Origin: Sphingobacterium kitahiroshimense
Lineage (GTDB): Bacteria; Bacteroidota; Bacteroidia; Sphingobacteriales; Sphingobacteriaceae
Assembly (NCBI RefSeq): GCF_025961315.1
Contig: NZ_JAOQNK010000001.1
Span: 620,001-684,000 of the forward strand
Direction: 5' to 3'
Length of the DNA: 64,000 bases
The number at the start of each line of letters is the position of its first letter. Position 1 is the first letter of the stretch. Of the stretch, positions 61,380 to 64,000 are shown piece by piece. Under the pieces are notes generated by a model. That model ran no database searches. It was not told the DNA's origin and saw nothing but the letters and a program-made list of their open reading frames with translations. Both the position numbers and the translations under genes were made by a program.

Positions 61380-62357
61380 TTATGCTTGATTATTCTCAAA
61401 CAGCTCGTGCAGTTTTTGCTGTAGTAATTTTTTATCAGGTAATTGCATTTGGTATTCGGCAACCATTGTGGGTGAAAGGCTTCTGCTTAGAGCATATTCT
61501 ACCACTTCACTATCTTTATCTTTACACAGTAAAACGCTAATACTAGGATTTTCATTATCTTTTTTTACATCACGGTCTAGAGCTTCGAGATAGAAATTCA
61601 ATTGTCCTAAATGTTCGGGTTTAAACTTGTCGGCTTTCAACTCAAAAGCGACCAGACATTGTAATCCTCGATGATAAAATAATAAATCAACATAAAAATC
61701 ACTATTCCCAACTTGTACTTTATATTCTTCGGCAATAAACAAAAATTCTTTTCCTAATTCTAAAATGAAATTTTTCATTTGATGAATTAAACCTCTTTGT
61801 AAATCACTTTCGTTATATGGCTCTGGAAGGTTCAGAAAATCAAAAATATAACTATCTTTAAACGCATTAATTATACCAAAATTAAATTCTCTCAACACTG
61901 TTGAGAGTTTTGTATTCCCAATCATGGTACGTTCAAAATAACCTGTTGATATTTGACGTTCTAATTCACGAAAGCTATAGTTTTCTTGCTTAGAAATATT
62001 AAGGTAAAATTCTCTTTCTTCTATGCTTTTGCAACGAGAAAATATAGCCAAATTATGCGACCAACTTAATTGTCTCGACAGTGCTGAGAGTTTCGGAAAA
62101 TCTTTATAGGTTTCATAAAACTGCTTCATACGCCAAAGGTTCTTATCAGAAAAGCCTTTTATTTCTGGTTCCGTTCTTTGGATATATTGTGCCAATTCTT
62201 TTACAACAGATTGACCCCATTCAGTAGTTTCTATGCGCTTACTAATGTACTCGCCAATATTCTAATATAGATTGATCAGCTCAGTATTTACTGCTTTTAT
62301 CGCCTTGATACGAGATTGTTTGATTAGCTGAATGACATCTATAAAACGTTGTTCCAT
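61380..62357 (-). pseudogene. YhcG/DUF1016-type PD-(D/E)XK nuclease broken by an amber codon
   Basis: The full frame begins MEQRFIDVIQLIKQSRIKAI at 62357 and reads LINLY-TAG-NIGEYISKR; the stop at 62262-62264 stands where Trp is usual (LYWNIGEYI), a TGG to TAG change. The rest is open for 325 codons in all. Nuclease part: GNSDFYVDLLFYHRGLQCLVAFELKADKFKPEHLGQLNFYLEALD, with the PD-(D/E)XK residues Asp, Glu and Lys (ELKAD). A restart at 62195 would give a 271-aa protein without the DUF1016 N-terminal domain. Probably inactive. Confidence 0.85.
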
Positions 62358-62380
62358 TGCATTTTGAATATATTGTAAAA

Positions 62381-62482
62381 TTACAATTTATTATTTAGGT
62401 TTGAATATTTGCTATGATTAATTGACATATTGCTATACAGCTTTTCAAGCTCGTCGATGGTAAGCCCTACTCCACTTGGCTT
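62381..62482 (-). pseudogene. Rpn-nuclease C-terminal fragment
   Basis: Minus strand reads GVGLTIDELEKLYSNMSINH then a stop soon after; it matches the end of the Rpn gene at the window edge (GTGLTVDEIEKLK). Confidence 0.6.
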
Positions 62483-62622
62483 GATAACACATTTATAATA
62501 AAATGATAAGCTATCCATCTTTTTTAAAGTAATCACTGCCCAAAGTAAATAAGAAGTCCGTTCACAAAATGAATTCTTAGAGAAATTATTGCGTATATTT
62601 AAATCAAAGTAATTTATTTACA

Positions 62623-63081
62623 ATGTCAAATCCGATTGAACATTTATGGTTATATAATGACTGGGCCAATAAATCTGTCATCAGTACAATAAAATCTCAA
62701 GGAAGTATAATTCCTCCCTCCTGTTTACGACTAATGAGTCATATTGTTAATGCACAAATAATCTGGTTAAGTAGATTAAATGGTGAAAAACCATACCTAG
62801 GCGTTTGGGATGAACATAGTATTATGGAATGCGAACAATACCATAATTTGGCTTCAGCTGGCTTAGGTGAAAAGATCAAAAAACACAACGATTATGACAA
62901 ACATAGCATTCAATATAAAAACACTAAAAATGATAAATTTGTAAACTCCATTGAAGAGATATTGCTACATACCTTTAATCACGGAACTTATCATAGAGCT
63001 CAAATAGCAACAGAGATGAGAAAGAATGGTCTTGAGCCGGTCAGCACAGATTATATTGTCTTTGTCCGAAAGCAACATTAG
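62623..63081 (+). CDS. DinB/YfiT-like metal-binding four-helix protein
   Basis: A 152-aa DinB-family (not DNA polymerase) protein. LWLYNDWANKSV at the N-terminus and metal-binding histidines His40 (LMSHIVNAQIIWL), His120 and His124 (HTFNHGTYHRAQI). Members act as thiol-dependent transferases or hydrolases; substrate unknown. Confidence 0.9.
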   Translation: MSNPIEHLWLYNDWANKSVISTIKSQGSIIPPSCLRLMSHIVNAQIIWLSRLNGEKPYLGVWDEHSIMECEQYHNLASAGLGEKIKKHNDYDKHSIQYKNTKNDKFVNSIEEILLHTFNHGTYHRAQIATEMRKNGLEPVSTDYIVFVRKQH

Positions 63082-63161
63082 CATATTCCCTATCGTTTTA
63101 CCCTCAAAAAGATTGACCTCTGACCTCCTCCAAAAAATTGGACATTTTAAAAGTATAGAAT

Positions 63162-63756
63162 TCAGAGATGAATTACTAATTCTAAATAGGAGGAAAACAG
63201 ATGAAAAGATCGAAGTTGACCGAAAAATACCTGATCCTCCCCTGTTTCATTCTTCCCTTTGAATAGCAAGGGTAAAAATTCGGTCAATCGGGATGTGGCT
63301 ATAAACTCGGCTGTAGCATTTTCCATGTTATAGATACCGGTATTGCATTCCCTGATCAAGCTTGCTTTGACTTTGTTCTTAATAACAGATCCATCGATAT
63401 CTCCACCTACTGATTCTACTTGTATATGTTTAATTTCGTTGAGCAATACAGGTGTACCGATAGCGGTGATCATAAGCGATTGGGATTCCTTTGCCCGAGA
63501 GTTCATCAATATTGACGCTGAAGCCTCTAACGGCATCTGCCCGGTAGCTACCATATTGCTTTAAAGACTCCACTAAGCTCTTATATAGCTCTTGTAGTTT
63601 GTTTTCATAATTGCGGAAGCTCCCCCCGAAGAATCCACAAACGATCTGCGAAGCTCACTCTGGATCGCACCCAAAGCATTGGCTCCAATAACAGCTGTTG
63701 TTGATATGGGATTTTCTGTGGGGATCGGTTTGATCAAAAAATACGGGAAGCCGTAA
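63162..63756 (-). pseudogene. YbjQ-family gene with two frameshifts, copy 3
   Basis: The three frames join into one YbjQ-type protein: PISTTAVIGANALGAIQSEL, then NYENKLQELYKSLVESLKQY...ADAVRGFSVNIDELSGKG, then SQSLMITAIGTPVLLNEIKH and a C-terminal extension ending LFSSYLELVIHL. First shift near 63628-63636 (at a C6/G6 run), second near 63486-63498. Downstream of the Rpn gene. Confidence 0.8.
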
Positions 63757-63763
63757 GGAAGGT

Positions 63764-63811
63764 ATAAAACACATAAAGCCATTCTTGACAGAATGGCTTT
63801 ATGTGTTTTAT
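63764..63811 (-). terminator. Strong terminator after the Rpn gene
   Basis: Perfect 22-bp arms with core ACACATAAAGCCATTCT, loop TGAC. Homologous to the hairpin at 61303. Confidence 0.9.
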
Positions 63812-63825
63812 ATGACCTATTTGAT

Positions 63826-64000
63826 TTATTTCAGTTTTTCAATCTCGTCGACGGTAAGGCCGGTACCCTCAGCAATTTGTTCTAAAGGTAAACCCATATT
63901 TTTAAATTTCAAAGCTGTCTCAATAGCATTTTGATGTTGGCCTTGAGCAATACCTTTTTTTAAACCTTCTTTTAAACCTCGATCATGTCCAAGACGCTGA
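63826..64000 (-). CDS. Rpn-family recombination-promoting nuclease, C-terminal end (cut by window edge)
   Basis: Open frame entering from the right edge: QRLGHDRGLKEGLKKGIAQG, then QHQNAIETALKFKNMGLPLEQIAEGTGLTVDEIEKLK and stop. The Lys/Gly-rich repeat (GLKEGLKKGIAQGQ) and the C-terminal helix pair are typical of Rpn/PD-(D/E)XK transposase-like proteins. The nuclease core lies outside the window. Confidence 0.85.
   Translation of the reverse strand, partial: QRLGHDRGLKEGLKKGIAQGQHQNAIETALKFKNMGLPLEQIAEGTGLTVDEIEKLK

Noticed and set aside
62623..63081. DinB translesion polymerase
   Set aside because: This is the unrelated DinB/YfiT four-helix metal-binding family; the polymerase is at 57321-58499.

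Overview
The window looks like chromosomal DNA of a Sphingobacteriaceae bacterium (Bacteroidota), most likely Sphingobacterium or a close relative. The evidence is a SusC/SusD outer-membrane pair, a LytTR two-component pair, families largely confined to Bacteroidota (DUF6266, DUF6520, DUF5675), TAnnTTTG-type promoter elements and AT-rich intergenic DNA without Shine-Dalgarno motifs. No tRNA, rRNA or CRISPR array was seen.

Layout. 1-3.3 kb: 5' part of a ligD gene with a small partner, and a membrane-anchored GEIHG protein. 3.4-6.6 kb: a large hybrid histidine kinase. 7.2-13.7 kb: small-enzyme and regulator genes, all on the minus strand (MazG-like, NTF2-like, Tag, saccharopine-dehydrogenase-like, SDRs, GyrI-like, TetR, AraC). 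Three copies of one palindrome mark a probable TetR regulon. 13.8-20.4 kb: a secreted lectin-like protein, a Crp/Fnr regulator, and an operon running tautomerase, NTF2-like, quinone oxidoreductase, egtD, egtB, alpha/beta hydrolase. egtD and egtB make ergothioneine. The same tandem operator sits before both transcription units. 20.4-26.6 kb: a minus-strand array with a 41-aa peptide, an attenuator-like hairpin, an acyltransferase, a LytS/LytTR pair and an HTH protein, then two DUF6266 proteins, a DUF5675 hydrolase-like protein and two small membrane proteins. 26.9-28.7 kb: a Crp-like regulator and a divergent HxlR/SDR pair. 29.2-35.8 kb: DUF6520 and a TlpA-SusC-SusD operon.

36-49.7 kb is an accessory island. 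Its core is an operon resembling the Shango anti-phage system: a TerB-domain protein, a BrxD-like ATPase and an Lhr-like helicase. An FtsK/SpoIIIE-like translocase with a C-terminal membrane anchor precedes it and an unknown gene follows it. Relics of mobile genes surround the island.

49.9-58.5 kb is a mutagenesis/DNA-damage cassette on the minus strand: dinB, an error-prone dnaE, an SRAP protein and two orphan genes. An AbiEi/AbiEii toxin-antitoxin unit has entered at the 3' end of dnaE, between 52-bp direct repeats. 59-64 kb holds orphan genes and decaying genes: a YhcG-type nuclease broken by an amber codon, YbjQ-family fragments, and Rpn nuclease pieces whose terminators are near-identical in structure.

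The best candidates for something new are the translocase-extended Shango operon, the peptide-acyltransferase-LytTR-DUF6266 array, and the AbiE insertion at the dnaE 3' end.
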